Assembly: GCA_028712075.1 (NCBI GenBank)
Contig: JAQTQX010000009.1
Location: 1-64,000, forward strand
Length of the DNA stretch: 64,000 nt
Direction of reading: 5' to 3'
Source of the DNA: Desulfuromonadaceae bacterium
GTDB taxonomy: Bacteria > Desulfobacterota > Desulfuromonadia > Geobacterales > Pseudopelobacteraceae
Shown here: one piece after another, positions 32,047-42,233 of the stretch
Layout: every line of letters starts with the position of its first letter
Numbering within the stretch: the first letter of the stretch is position 1
Program-made: the position numbers and the translations under genes
Notes under the pieces: generated by a model
The model's input: only the letters and a program-made list of their open reading frames with translations
What the model was told of the DNA's origin: nothing
The model's database searches: none

Positions 32047-34717
32047 GATCATATCCTCCCTGGAAATCAGTTTTTGTTATCCAGACCTTTCCGTTGTCAC
32101 CATCCACCATAATCTGTGCGCCATCCTCCAGTGTGTTCATCACGCCACGAACGTTGCCGACTGCCGGAATGCCGTATTCACGCGCCACAATGGCGCCGTG
32201 AGAGATGAAGCCGCCGGTTTCGGTCACCAGCGCCGCTGCCCTGAGAAAGAGCGGTGTCCAGGCCGGGTCGGTGGATGGTGCCACCAGTATGTCGCCAGGT
32301 TGAAGCCGTCCGCCATCCATGGGGTGCGTGATCAGCCGGGCCGGGCCTCGGGCGTGGCCGGATGAAACGGCCAGCCCGCTCAGCCCGGTTCCGTTTGACT
32401 CCGGGAACGGCTGCGCATTGTATGAATGTCCTTCCTGGATCAAATCCGGCGCAGGCATGGCTTCGCAGGCTGCATAATGGCCTTTCCGGTCTTCGACCCG
32501 CGCCGTAATGCCGGCGCCATCCCACGCGCCGCTCATCAGCGCCTGAAACTCGGGCCAGAACAGGAAAAAAATATCATCACAGTCATTTATTATGCTGCGC
32601 TCAACCAGCCGCCTGCCAATTTCTAGGATGACGCGCCGATGGATGTCGCCGATTCGCACCAGTACGGATTTCGACATCTCGCGGTTTGCTGCGTCAATGC
32701 CACCTTGGGTCGCCATGCGCCTGATCATGCCGTGCAACAGGCGCGGTACTCTTGCGCGGATGGTTTGACAGGCTTCCGCCTGCCTGTTCTGCTGGCGCTC
32801 ACGGCTTTCCTGAACGCTGGCGCCGCGCATGGAGCGGATGGTGTGCAGCAGATAGGACGGATCTTCGTGCCAGCGCGGGTTGCGGTAATCCAGTTCGTAG
32901 ACGCAGCGATGCCCGTAATCGTCCAGAAAACGTTGGAATGCCGCACGGAAGGGGGAATCATCGGGAAGTTGCGTCCAGTTGTCCGGACTGAATGGTTCCG
33001 CAGCGAAATAGGCGGCGGCTGCCGGGTCCTGCTCCAGCAGCGCCGCCAGTTCTGCCAGCCGGGTGCCGTGGTCGGCGCTGGTGATTCCTTCCTGCCCGCT
33101 CAGCAGCGCCATGGTAAGCGCCAGCCCCTGACCTGGCACGTAGCGCTCCAAGAGCGGCGGCAGGGTCATGAATACTGCCCCCCCGGAACTGAGCAGCACC
33201 ATGAGCGGCTCAGCCTGACAGATCAGTTGGATTGCTTCGTCAAGTATTCCTATCAGTGAGTTGTTAGAAAGCGGCGCAAGATCGCGCCGGCGCAGCGCGT
33301 CGATCTGTTCGACCAATGTGCTGAACGTCTGTGCCGCCTGCTTTTTCAACCGGGACAGGGTGCGCATCAGGCGCAGGTTGTGTCCAATCCGGCGTGCGCG
33401 GCTGGTGAACGGGGTCTGTTCCGGCAGGCGGATTTCCGGTTGGTGACCTCCCATCATCGTATTGTAGCGTGCCGGGGAGATGCCGTAGGTGTCGTAGCAT
33501 TCCCACTGAAGCTGGGCGAGATTGAAGTAGGCCCGGCCATTGAACAGGCGTGAGCGGGTAGCGGAACGATCAACCTGATACCCGGCGGAACCGTACTGGG
33601 TGATGAAAATGTGGTCGATCAGCGGCTTGCTGATGCTCCAGTTGAGTGGTGTCTGCACCATCGGAGCGGCGTCGCGCAGGTTGGCGTTTGACCAGAACAC
33701 GGGCTGGCTGCGCAGGTGGGGATAGGTGTAGTGCGGCAGCGCGGTAACAGGACGAGCCTGCACCAGCAAAAAAAGTTCGCCGTCGTAGACCCACTCAATA
33801 TCCTGGTGGGTTTCACCATTGCCGAGGGCACAAAACACCATCTGCACCAGTGCGGCCAGACGCAGGATCTCCTGCTCCGTTAACACCTGTTCGCTGCTTT
33901 TCGCCGTTGCCCTGTCCTGCACGGTGCCACCGGTGGCGGCGGTAATTGTCCGGAACTCCTTGCGGCCGAGGTGAGCCTCCGCCAGCCGGGGGTGCGGCGC
34001 CAGGTGATCAAAAAGCACCAGATATTCATCCGGATCAACAGCGCCACTCACCACCGACTCACCCAAGCCGAAATTGGCAGAGATGACCATCCGCTCTTCC
34101 TGGCCGCTGCGTGGATCACAGGAAAAGGCGACCCCGGCACTGAGCGCAGGCGCCATCGCCATCAGCACCACCGCCGGGGCGACGCCGAAGTCGCTGATAC
34201 CGAGCTTGCGCCGGTACGCAACAGCCCGCTCGCTCCAGAGCGAGGCATAGCATTTCTGTATCGCAGCCATAATGCCGGGTACTCCGCATACATTCAGGAA
34301 CGAATCGTGGATACCGGCGAACGATGCTTCCGCCGAGTCTTCACACGTTGCGGACGACCTGACGGCAAGCGGGCACTCCAGTAATCCGGCTTCGCGCAGA
34401 GTCTCCGTCACGGCTTCCACCACCGCCGGGGGCATTGTTCCGGTCACAATTTGCTCGCGCAGCAGGTGTAACGCTTCGGGCGCACCGCTGGCGAGGGACT
34501 CCAGGGAAACCACAGTGGCAATCCGCTTGATCAGGTCTCGCAGGTTGTTCTGCTCGATAAAATCTTCATAGGCCACCGCAATCAGAGCCACGCCCGGTGG
34601 CACCGTAAAGCCGTAACGCGCCAGTCGTCCCAGATTCCACGCCTTGCCGCCAACAATTTGCGGGCCTGCGGCATATGCATTTTGCCAGTTCAGTACCAAG
34701 CGGTCTTGGGTGCTCAT
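32009..34717 (-). CDS. PEP-utilising enzyme, rifampicin phosphotransferase-like
   Basis: 902 residues from the ATG at 34717 (TAGGAG upstream). The N-terminal ATP-grasp PPDK domain has VGGKAWNLGRLARYGFTVPPG, RSSATCEDSAEASFAGIHDS and QDIEWVYDGELFLLVQARPVTAL. A variable middle domain (~380-780) follows. The C-terminal swivelling domain has VAPSTDPAWTPLF and the catalytic-His loop ETGGFISHGAIVAREYG. This order matches rifampicin phosphotransferase, and the PEP-synthase C-terminal TIM barrel is absent. The substrate here is unproven. Confidence 0.85.
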   Translation of the reverse strand: MSTQDRLVLNWQNAYAAGPQIVGGKAWNLGRLARYGFTVPPGVALIAVAYEDFIEQNNLRDLIKRIATVVSLESLASGAPEALHLLREQIVTGTMPPAVVEAVTETLREAGLLECPLAVRSSATCEDSAEASFAGIHDSFLNVCGVPGIMAAIQKCYASLWSERAVAYRRKLGISDFGVAPAVVLMAMAPALSAGVAFSCDPRSGQEERMVISANFGLGESVVSGAVDPDEYLVLFDHLAPHPRLAEAHLGRKEFRTITAATGGTVQDRATAKSSEQVLTEQEILRLAALVQMVFCALGNGETHQDIEWVYDGELFLLVQARPVTALPHYTYPHLRSQPVFWSNANLRDAAPMVQTPLNWSISKPLIDHIFITQYGSAGYQVDRSATRSRLFNGRAYFNLAQLQWECYDTYGISPARYNTMMGGHQPEIRLPEQTPFTSRARRIGHNLRLMRTLSRLKKQAAQTFSTLVEQIDALRRRDLAPLSNNSLIGILDEAIQLICQAEPLMVLLSSGGAVFMTLPPLLERYVPGQGLALTMALLSGQEGITSADHGTRLAELAALLEQDPAAAAYFAAEPFSPDNWTQLPDDSPFRAAFQRFLDDYGHRCVYELDYRNPRWHEDPSYLLHTIRSMRGASVQESRERQQNRQAEACQTIRARVPRLLHGMIRRMATQGGIDAANREMSKSVLVRIGDIHRRVILEIGRRLVERSIINDCDDIFFLFWPEFQALMSGAWDGAGITARVEDRKGHYAACEAMPAPDLIQEGHSYNAQPFPESNGTGLSGLAVSSGHARGPARLITHPMDGGRLQPGDILVAPSTDPAWTPLFLRAAALVTETGGFISHGAIVAREYGIPAVGNVRGVMNTLEDGAQIMVDGDNGKVWITKTDFQGGYDHVTHNSGCSHTN

Positions 34718-34727
34718 CGCCCGGCTC

Positions 34728-35336
34728 CTATTCTTTCTGCCCGGTGGTGACGCCGGAGAGGAACATGTCAACCATCTGTGTGAAACTTTCGGTCAGATCG
34801 ACGTTGTCATGCGCCAGCCATTGCAGGATGACGGTCAGGTAGCCGGATTGCAGGTAACCGACCATCAACGCCAGCGGCAGGTCGCTGCGTACGTCGCCTG
34901 TCTGCTGACCGTGCTCGATGATCATAGCCAGGTTGCGGTCAAAGCCGCTGCGTTGTTCCGGATTACGGAATGATGACAGCATATTCGAGAACCGGTACCC
35001 GAGATAATGTTCCAGCAGGTCGCGATGCGGGATTTGCCATTCGGCGATTTTGGTAAACATGATGGTCAGCCGGGCGCGGGTGTCGGCGGCATTTTTGAGC
35101 AGCAGCTCGACATCCGGGATGGCTTTGATGGCGGACAGGCGCATAAAAGCGCTGATGATCGCTTCCTTGACCGGGAAATAGTTATACAGCGTCCCCTTGG
35201 CAACATCGGCTACCTCGGCGATCTGCTCCATGGTTGTCCCGTCAAACCCCTGTTTTTCAAACAATTCCATGGCAACATTTACAATCCGGGTTCTTGTTTC
35301 ATCCTTCTTCCGCTCGCGGCGGCTCTGGTCAGTCAT
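34728..35336 (-). CDS. TetR/AcrR-family regulator
   Basis: 202 residues from the ATG at 35336 (GGAGAAAAT upstream). Helix-turn-helix: RIVNVAMELFEKQGFDGTTMEQIAEVADVAKGTLYNYFPVKEAII. The C-terminal helical ligand domain is long and divergent. It precedes the phosphotransferase-like gene by 10 bases, so repressor, phosphotransferase and hydrolase form one operon, probably induced by a compound they process. Confidence 0.92.
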   Translation of the reverse strand: MTDQSRRERKKDETRTRIVNVAMELFEKQGFDGTTMEQIAEVADVAKGTLYNYFPVKEAIISAFMRLSAIKAIPDVELLLKNAADTRARLTIMFTKIAEWQIPHRDLLEHYLGYRFSNMLSSFRNPEQRSGFDRNLAMIIEHGQQTGDVRSDLPLALMVGYLQSGYLTVILQWLAHDNVDLTESFTQMVDMFLSGVTTGQKE

Positions 35337-35352
35337 ATTTTCTCCATAAAAA

Positions 35353-35382
35353 TATACGATATATAATTTTATACGACGTATA
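35353..35382. promoter_or_regulatory. Tandem TATACGA operator-like sites
   Basis: TATACGATATATA (35353-35365) and TATACGACGTATA (35370-35382, a perfect dyad) lie 17 bases apart, 17-46 bases upstream of the TetR start. Likely autoregulatory sites. Confidence 0.6.
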
Positions 35383-35479
35383 ATAATTTTGCTGGAGTGA
35401 TATGTCAACAGGAGAAATGCGTTTGGGAGGATGTATTGTTCAGGTTAACCGGAAATGATTTACGTTGAGCCGCAATTAT

Positions 35480-35749
35480 TCATGCAGGGTGTAACTGTCT
35501 CTGGAGGTGTGCCGACCACTTCATCTTCATATAGACCCCACCCCGCTCCAGTTCGTCGAGCATCTGAGCCAGACGCTTCTGCTGTGTAGCAGGGAGTTTG
35601 GCACGGCTGATCCAGCCGATGTAGTCGTTCTGCTGGTACGGAGGGCGCTGGCGGTAGGCGGCCATGAGGTTACGCTTTTCCAGGGCGGAGAGTACGAAAT
35701 CGGGTATCGGATATATGGGGCGTTTCAGTCGTGACGATGCATCAGCCAT
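35480..35749 (-). CDS. YdeI/OmpD-associated family protein
   Basis: An 89-residue protein with the conserved family tail: FVLSALEKRNLMAAYRQRPPYQQNDYIGWI, then KRLAQMLDELERGGVYMKMKW. Annotated in databases as a bacteriocin-protection family, mechanism uncertain. It is shorter than YdeI and lacks a DUF1905 half; a separate DUF1905 gene is at 49077. It overlaps the transglutaminase gene by eight bases. Confidence 0.8.
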   Translation of the reverse strand: MADASSRLKRPIYPIPDFVLSALEKRNLMAAYRQRPPYQQNDYIGWISRAKLPATQQKRLAQMLDELERGGVYMKMKWSAHLQRQLHPA

Positions 35750-36341
35750 GGGTTCCTCCGAGATTCGGAATCAGCTCAACATCAGGCAGGTTGTCAAATA
35801 CTTCTTCGACTGTGGTGTAGTCGGTCAGAACCTTTATGATCACCGGCAGCGGCTCCGGCCAGATCTCCGGCAGGTCGGCTTCGAGCTTGTCCTTTGTAGG
35901 GAACGCTAACCGCTCCACCGGCGGACAAAATTGCGCGTCCACTCCCGGTTTGTTTCCTCGCGCATCGATACGATACCAGCCGATTTCCGGCAGCCAGACG
36001 GCATTCAGTCCATGCAGGCAATACGGTGGACCGTTGTCCTCAAGCGAGAGCCGCTGATAGCAGAGTCCTGCCGGGATGCCGTTGGCCCGCAGCAGCGCCG
36101 CCAGCAGGTGGCTCTTGGCGTAGCAGTAGCCGGTTGCATGGGCCAGCACGTCGGATGCAGCGCAGGTTACCGGGTTTAGCCGGTAGTCCCAGCTATGACG
36201 GATTTCGTCCCGTACGAATTCGAAACAGCGCCGGGTGATTTCGGTGTGATCAGTAGTGCCAATGGCCAGTTCGTGTGCCTTGGCTAACACTGTCGGGTGC
36301 TGCCAGTTGATCTGCTCGGTTGATTGGAGAAATCGCTGCAT
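35742..36341 (-). CDS. Transglutaminase-like cysteine protease-fold protein
   Basis: A 199-residue transglutaminase-core protein. The triad is visible: Cys in ATGYCYAKSHLLAALLRANGIPA, His in YCLHGLNAVWL, Asp in WYRIDARGNK. Such bacterial enzymes are peptidases or amidases; the target is unknown. First gene of a two-gene unit with the YdeI-like gene. Confidence 0.88.
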   Translation of the reverse strand: MQRFLQSTEQINWQHPTVLAKAHELAIGTTDHTEITRRCFEFVRDEIRHSWDYRLNPVTCAASDVLAHATGYCYAKSHLLAALLRANGIPAGLCYQRLSLEDNGPPYCLHGLNAVWLPEIGWYRIDARGNKPGVDAQFCPPVERLAFPTKDKLEADLPEIWPEPLPVIIKVLTDYTTVEEVFDNLPDVELIPNLGGTHG

Positions 36342-36422
36342 CTCAAGGTCCTCGGTTCAATCGGAATTTTATATGTAACTCATAAGCCGGATATGCAGGA
36401 CACCCAAAACAAATTCACTATA

Positions 36423-37313
36423 TCATTCGAACACCAATTCTACAAAAGCACGTGCCGCCCGCGACAGGTAACGATCCTTGTGCTGGATCAGGTAGAGATC
36501 TCGAGCCGGTTCACCACCTGAAATCGGAACGGTTTTGATTGTGCCGTCCGTCAGCTCATGGCTGAGTACATGCCGTGACAGCAGCGCAACTCCCATGTTG
36601 GCGGCAACCGCGCGTTTCACCGCTTCGCTGCTTCCCAGTTCAATGGTTCTGCCGAGCTGCACCTTTTTCCGCACCAAAAGCGACTCAACAATCCGCCATG
36701 TTCCTGATCCGCGCGCGGCCAGCAGTACTGTCTGCTGTGCCAGTTCCGACAGACGCACTGCGCTCTTCCGCTCTCCCCAGGGATGAGAGGGGGATACGAT
36801 CAACTGAACCGTTTCGCTCATGAACGTCTGTACCAAAAGACGAGGATCAGGCCGGAAATACCCGATCAACCCCAATTCGATCGAGTTATTGAGCACTTTT
36901 TCTACTATCTCTCTGCTGTAGTTCATCTCCACCTTGATCTCGATACTGCTCTCAATGGCCGGATAGCGCTGCCGGAACTGCACCAGTTTGTCCGGGAGGA
37001 CGTAGGTGCCGATGGTATGACAGGCGCCGATGGCAAGTTTTCCGGTGGTCATATTGTTCAGGTCGTCAATGCGCTCCTTTGCAGAGTCGAGCACAATGAA
37101 GGCTGCTGTGGTGGCCTCAAGTAATGCTTCCCCCGCCTGAGTCAGAGAAAGCTTCTTTCCGAGTCGCTCGAATAGCGGTGTCCCGTAATACTCTTCCAAT
37201 TCTTTCAGATGTTTGCTTATGCCGGGCTGGGTAAGGTGCAGTTCTTCAGCGGCACGAGTAAAGTTCAATGATTTTGCGGCTGCTTGAAAAACCCTGAGCT
37301 GGTTGAAGTTCAT
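36423..37313 (-). CDS. LysR-family transcriptional regulator
   Basis: 296 residues from MNFNQLRVF at 37313. HTH: FQAAAKSLNFTRAAEELHLTQPGISKHLKELEEYYGTPLFERLGKKLSLTQAGEALL. The effector domain GKLAIGACHTIGTYVLPDKLVQFRQRYP and PSHPWGERK resembles the CysB/CbbR branch. It is divergent from the small lipoprotein at 37444, the likeliest local target apart from itself. Confidence 0.92.
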   Translation of the reverse strand: MNFNQLRVFQAAAKSLNFTRAAEELHLTQPGISKHLKELEEYYGTPLFERLGKKLSLTQAGEALLEATTAAFIVLDSAKERIDDLNNMTTGKLAIGACHTIGTYVLPDKLVQFRQRYPAIESSIEIKVEMNYSREIVEKVLNNSIELGLIGYFRPDPRLLVQTFMSETVQLIVSPSHPWGERKSAVRLSELAQQTVLLAARGSGTWRIVESLLVRKKVQLGRTIELGSSEAVKRAVAANMGVALLSRHVLSHELTDGTIKTVPISGGEPARDLYLIQHKDRYLSRAARAFVELVFE

Positions 37314-37443
37314 AGTAACCACCATAATAAATAGTTATCATAACTATCATATCTATTCATTTTACTCATACCATTATTTGCCCTACGCTGGCAATCAGGG
37401 TTCAAAGTTGGAACATGTATGGAAAGCAAAAGGAGAAGCTGTC

Positions 37444-37944
37444 ATGAATAAGATCTCAACAGTACTGCTCGTAGCAGTTTTGACCATGCTCTGTGCCGCA
37501 TGCACATCACCTGCGGGAGACGGTGGAGTCCGCAGCGGCAAGATCGGCGACCAGCGACTTGGCGCATACACTCAAATCCGCAGGCTGACCTATCGCAATG
37601 TCTGCGGCAGCGGGGGACCACTGACAGTCTGTGTGGACAGAATCACACTGTCCGATTCCGCTGTTTTGGTGGAAGCGAGGATTAAGAACGCCGCGCCTGA
37701 AAGATATGTACAGAGCGCAAAAGAAGGAACATCGATTCTGCTGGCCGACAAGAGCGGCAGGACATTGGCCTGGGATGGTGGATACAGTATGGAATATCCG
37801 GGGATGAAAGAAAAGTCCGTCAGCTTCAGAATGGAGGGGCATTTCAGCGAAGAACCGCACGCCGTCATGGTGAACAGAATCAGAAAAAAAACGGGTGATC
37901 ATGCGGATCAAGGCATATCCGTTGTGGCGTTGCTCGAAGAGTAA
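37444..37944 (+). CDS. Small lipoprotein
   Basis: 166 residues from the ATG at 37444, with AAAGGAG upstream. A signal peptide with lipobox LCAAC gives lipid attachment at Cys20. The mature part has two further cysteines (NVCGSGG, LTVCVDR) that may pair, then strands resembling an immunoglobulin-like fold. No family recognised. It faces the LysR gene. Confidence 0.75.
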   Translation: MNKISTVLLVAVLTMLCAACTSPAGDGGVRSGKIGDQRLGAYTQIRRLTYRNVCGSGGPLTVCVDRITLSDSAVLVEARIKNAAPERYVQSAKEGTSILLADKSGRTLAWDGGYSMEYPGMKEKSVSFRMEGHFSEEPHAVMVNRIRKKTGDHADQGISVVALLEE

Positions 37945-38156
37945 TTGAGGATTCTATCTACAAAACCTTGGGGCTGCTCTGTGTAGAGTGGATTAATGGA
38001 AAGGTACCGTTTTGTCTGGCGGCAATTCTATCATCAGGTTCGGATGCTGACGCAGATGAAATACAGATCCTCACTGCCCGCTTTGGGTGACTGATTGAAG
38101 GGGGACAACTTAAGAACAGCTGCCCCCGTATTTTCCCGATTTATCCCGGCTCAGCT
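37945..38156. other. Intergenic stretch without recognised feature
   Basis: About 210 bases between the lipoprotein and the qorB-like relic. A GGGGG/CCCCC hairpin near 38099-38127 is the only structure seen. Confidence 0.4.
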
Positions 38157-38600
38157 CTACGTCATCGCCGCAATTGCGGTTGCCAATGGCGTTGTGCCCC
38201 GGCCGATGAGTGTGCTGAGCTGACGGCTGTCATCAAACAACGCTCCTTTGGAAGCTGCCGTATCTGAATTGGCAAATAATTCGGCGATCACTTCCGGCAA
38301 CCCCACCTTGACAAGAGCACTTTTGTACTCGGCCTCGGGCAGGTTCACATACCCGATGTTTTTGCCGGACTGGCGGGAGATTTCCGCAGCCAGCTCCGTC
38401 AAGGTGTAGCAGGTATCGCCGGCCAGCTCATACACACGCCCCGCCTGGTTGTCCGAGGTCAACACCACGGCTGCGGCTTCCGCGTATATTTGGGGAAATT
38501 CTGGGGCATAAATACAGATTCTTTTGTTCAAAACAAAGGACACGATATTGGGCTGCCTTAGTTTATTTAACTCAATATGAGCTAACCCATTTTCTTTCAA
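38157..38600 (-). pseudogene. C-terminal fragment of a QorB-like quinone oxidoreductase, chimeric start
   Basis: From about 38490 down to the stop, the frame encodes the last ~110 residues of an NmrA/SDR NAD(P)H:quinone oxidoreductase (YAEAAAVVLTSD, GRVYELAGDTCYTLTELAAEIS, YVNLPEAEYKSALV, FDDSRQLSTLIGR). The Rossmann nucleotide-binding half is missing and the 37 codons before it are unrelated. It is a relic that happens to remain open. A shorter relic of the same end is at 12656. Confidence 0.75.
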
Positions 38601-38608
38601 ACCTCCCG

Positions 38609-38827
38609 CTATTTTTTCACCAGCAAGAATAGCCCCACAACGCCGCCGACCGCACCCCCGATGTAGCGGTACATCACTGCATCAGGGGGTGCCCCGGTAA
38701 ACGCCCGTGATAAATTGGAGGCAAACGAGTGAGACATCTGATAGCCCCAGTACGCAAGGCTTGCGCCACCGACCAGCAGTACCAGGCCGATTACAGTCAT
38801 CATGGTCTTGTCACTACTAGATGCCAT
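38609..38827 (-). CDS. DUF3185-family membrane protein
   Basis: A 72-residue protein with two helices: MMTVIGLVLLVGGASLAYWGYQMS and IGGAVGGVVGLFLLVKK, joined by a short loop. This matches DUF3185. Inner membrane, function unknown. AAGGAG precedes the ATG. Confidence 0.8.
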   Translation of the reverse strand: MASSSDKTMMTVIGLVLLVGGASLAYWGYQMSHSFASNLSRAFTGAPPDAVMYRYIGGAVGGVVGLFLLVKK

Positions 38828-39041
38828 ATTCTTGCTCCTTTACGGTAATTCCTAGATAGTTTGCTGGACGGTATTCCGGGAACACCAAACTTAATTGTCT
38901 CCCGGCAATAACCGCTCGGCGGATTCCACAAACTGCTTCGCCCCGAGCACGTGAATCGAACACACGAATGTCCAGCGGATGGAACCGTCTTTGTACCAGA
39001 TGCTTGAAACTGCGGGCAGTAGCAAAATCTTTTCTGTTCAT
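38817..39041 (-). CDS. Doubtful open frame
   Basis: About 74 codons from MNRKDFATARSFK, with no recognised domain; it overlaps the start of the DUF3185 gene. It may be a decayed fragment in this relic-rich interval. Confidence 0.2.
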   Translation of the reverse strand: MNRKDFATARSFKHLVQRRFHPLDIRVFDSRARGEAVCGIRRAVIAGRQLSLVFPEYRPANYLGITVKEQEYGI

Positions 39042-39101
39042 ACAATCCATCCCTTGACTCTTTCTGGCGGGAGTATACGTTTGCACTTCCCAAAAGGCAA
39101 G

Positions 39102-39125
39102 AAGGGCGACCAATCGGCCGCCCTT
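39102..39125. terminator. Terminator of the second dapL relic
   Basis: AAGGGCG / CGCCCTT stem with an inner CC/GG pair. It is the diverged counterpart of the hairpin at 11393-11418 and sits at the same distance from the dapL stop codon. Confidence 0.75.
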
Positions 39126-39127
39126 CA

Positions 39128-39206
39128 TCAACTCTGCTTCAATTTTTTTATCCTCTCCAACGCCTCAATCACATTCTCGCGATGGCCGAAGGCCGACAAC
39201 CAGGAG
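39128..39206 (-). pseudogene. dapL: Second relic of dapL 3' end
   Basis: The minus strand reads [20 protein letters not shown] then stop at 39128-39130. Only about 25 codons remain; the upstream glycine-rich motif is lost to small deletions. It begins 13 bases after the aldo-keto reductase stop codon. Same variant as the relic at 11430, so both come from one ancestor. Confidence 0.7.
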
Positions 39207-39218
39207 ACCCTTCCCCGC

Positions 39219-40235
<1,017 letters not shown>

Positions 40236-40397
40236 TCACCTGCAAGCACTTCTGTATTTGATGATCATACCGTACTCCGGAAAATGCTCAGACCGGTAGA
40301 CCAATCCTGTCGTATTTTTGCCTAATCATCCGGATCGCTGGATAATAGTTGTATCGATAAATGGAGTTGGCTAGTATTTGCACAGGAGGAGACGACG

Positions 40398-41330
40398 ATG
40401 AAAGAGAAATTTATACCGGAGAGTGATAATAACGATTTGGAAGCAGCGATTGGAACAGTAGGAAAGACACTTGCCCGATTGACCGAAAAAGAGGAGCTAC
40501 ATACAACCGCTGTCCCGGGATTGTCGCTGTTTCGACGGCCTGAACCAACCGAACCGATCACCGGCATGTACGAACCGAGCATCTGTCTGGTAGCTCAGGG
40601 GGCCAAGCGGGTGCGGCTCGGAGACGACACCTTTGTGTACGATGCACACCATTATCTGATTACGTCTGTGCACCTGCCCACGGTCGTTCAGATCGTCGAG
40701 GCAAGCCCGGAAAAGCCATACCTTGGGCTCAGGCTGATGCTTGATCTGCGCGAAATATCACAACTGATGGTGGACAGCAACCTCCCCCGGCCACGCGTAC
40801 AGCTGTCAAGACGCGGCATGGCGACCGGCGAGGTAACGCTTCCCCTGCTCACCGCCTTTCAGAGATTAATCGACCTGCTTGCCGAACAGCAGGACATACC
40901 AATCCTTGCGCCGATCATCCAGCGGGAAATCATTTACCGCTTGCTTGTGGGGGATCAAGGTGAACGATTGCGCCAGATAGCGTCGGCGGGGAGCCAGAGT
41001 CATCAGATCGCGCGGGCAATTGCCTGGCTGAAGGGCAACTTTACTCAACCACTGAGCATCGATGTTCTTGCGGAGCAGGCAAGCATGAGCAGTTCAACGT
41101 TTCATCACCACTTTCGGTCAATGACCGCAGTAAGCCCGTTACAGTTTCAGAAGCAGCTCCGCTTGCAGGAGGCCAGGCGCCTGATGCTGGCGGAACGATT
41201 GGATGCCGCAAACGCAGCGTTTCAGGTCGGCTACGAGAGCCCTTCCCAGTTCAGCCGTGAATACAATCGGCTGTTTGGCGCTCCACCGTTACGGGATATC
41301 ACAAATTTGCGACACATGGCTGTCGCTTAG
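40398..41330 (+). CDS. AraC-family regulator (AraC_N type)
   Basis: 310 residues. The N-terminal domain (PGLSLFRRPEPTEPITGMYEPSICLVAQGAKRV) is the AraC_N/YqhC-like effector domain. HTH pair: LSIDVLAEQASMSSSTFHHHFRSMTAVSPLQFQKQLRL and AAFQVGYESPSQFSREYNRLFG. GGAGGAGACGACG precedes the ATG. It is probably the activator of the divergent aldo/keto reductase, as YqhC is for YqhD. Confidence 0.92.
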   Translation: MKEKFIPESDNNDLEAAIGTVGKTLARLTEKEELHTTAVPGLSLFRRPEPTEPITGMYEPSICLVAQGAKRVRLGDDTFVYDAHHYLITSVHLPTVVQIVEASPEKPYLGLRLMLDLREISQLMVDSNLPRPRVQLSRRGMATGEVTLPLLTAFQRLIDLLAEQQDIPILAPIIQREIIYRLLVGDQGERLRQIASAGSQSHQIARAIAWLKGNFTQPLSIDVLAEQASMSSSTFHHHFRSMTAVSPLQFQKQLRLQEARRLMLAERLDAANAAFQVGYESPSQFSREYNRLFGAPPLRDITNLRHMAVA

Positions 41331-41394
41331 CGAGAGAGATATGACAAAAGTTGCCTTGCGTTTAAGAACAGTATGTCAATACGCTTTAATTGCC

Positions 41395-41991
41395 TTACGC
41401 CTTGCCGGAAAGCATCGTGAACAGTCTTCTGTTGAGCGCGGAAATATCATCTTTTTCTGGCGCTGAAGCGCCGATCCCCTTCAGCCAAAATCTGTCAAGT
41501 GCCGTTTTACCCTTTGTTGATATTTCAAGTTCCGTCGGGAACAGGGAATAAAAACTGAAAATCTTCAGCACACCATAAAGGAAGCCGATACAGTCGGCTC
41601 CGGATATCTCTGCATAAATACTCCCACCGTGACGTGTCGAATATTCAATCTGATAGTCGGTTAACACCAGAGGAGTTCCTGCAACCTGCTCAGTGGTTCC
41701 GGTGACTGCCGGGAGCGGATTGAATTCCTCAAAGGCAAAGCCACTTATTGTCTCGATCTCGAAGGAGGCGTCCCAATAGAGTGGAGAGTGCTTCAGGGCG
41801 GTTCCTTTCAAGATGTTGATTGTATTGCCCGACAGATTTGAAGAAAGCCTTCCCAGCCATCCGGGTTTCAGATCTCCGGAAAGATTCAGAACAGCTGTGC
41901 CGGACGGCAGCGGTGCTATTTCCCAGTCAACTCCGGCGCTGCCGCTTTTGTATAAACTTTCGGGACGAGTTTTCGGTGTTGGTGATGTCAT
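41395..41991 (-). CDS. Uncharacterised protein with ACT-like C-terminus
   Basis: 198 residues if started at MTSPTPKTRPE (41991, GGGGGCA upstream); an ATG at 42030 is possible. Residues ~135-198 (YAEISGADCIGFLYGVLKIFSFYSLFPTELEIST, DRFWLKGIG) look like the ACT-type domain of GlnD-like uridylyltransferases. The N-terminal half is beta-rich and unfamiliar. A regulatory ligand-binding role is inferred only from the fold. Confidence 0.6.
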   Translation of the reverse strand: MTSPTPKTRPESLYKSGSAGVDWEIAPLPSGTAVLNLSGDLKPGWLGRLSSNLSGNTINILKGTALKHSPLYWDASFEIETISGFAFEEFNPLPAVTGTTEQVAGTPLVLTDYQIEYSTRHGGSIYAEISGADCIGFLYGVLKIFSFYSLFPTELEISTKGKTALDRFWLKGIGASAPEKDDISALNRRLFTMLSGKA

Positions 41992-42233
41992 ATGTGCCCC
42001 CATTGCGCAATTATTCTGATTTTTGTTCATACAAACGAGTCAGCATAGGGTATGCCAACACGCACGCAACGTAAAATCAGGAAGTTATGCGAGATTCCGC
42101 GCACAGGAGATGAGTATACATGGGCCGAGTGCATAAAATATGAGCAGACTGATTTCTGAGAGGAGCGCTACAGGACAATCAAAGCGCTGCGCCAATATAG
42201 AACAACGTGAGTGGAACATTCCTGAAACTGATT

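Noticed and set aside
32009..34717. Phosphoenolpyruvate synthase
   Set aside because: The C-terminal TIM-barrel PEP-binding domain is missing and the His loop is at the very end, as in rifampicin phosphotransferase-like enzymes.
11393..39206. A single genomic island bounded by the two dapL relics as attachment sites
   Set aside because: Neither end has an intact dapL, there is no integrase, and the interval contains ordinary operons; only the relic similarity is supported.
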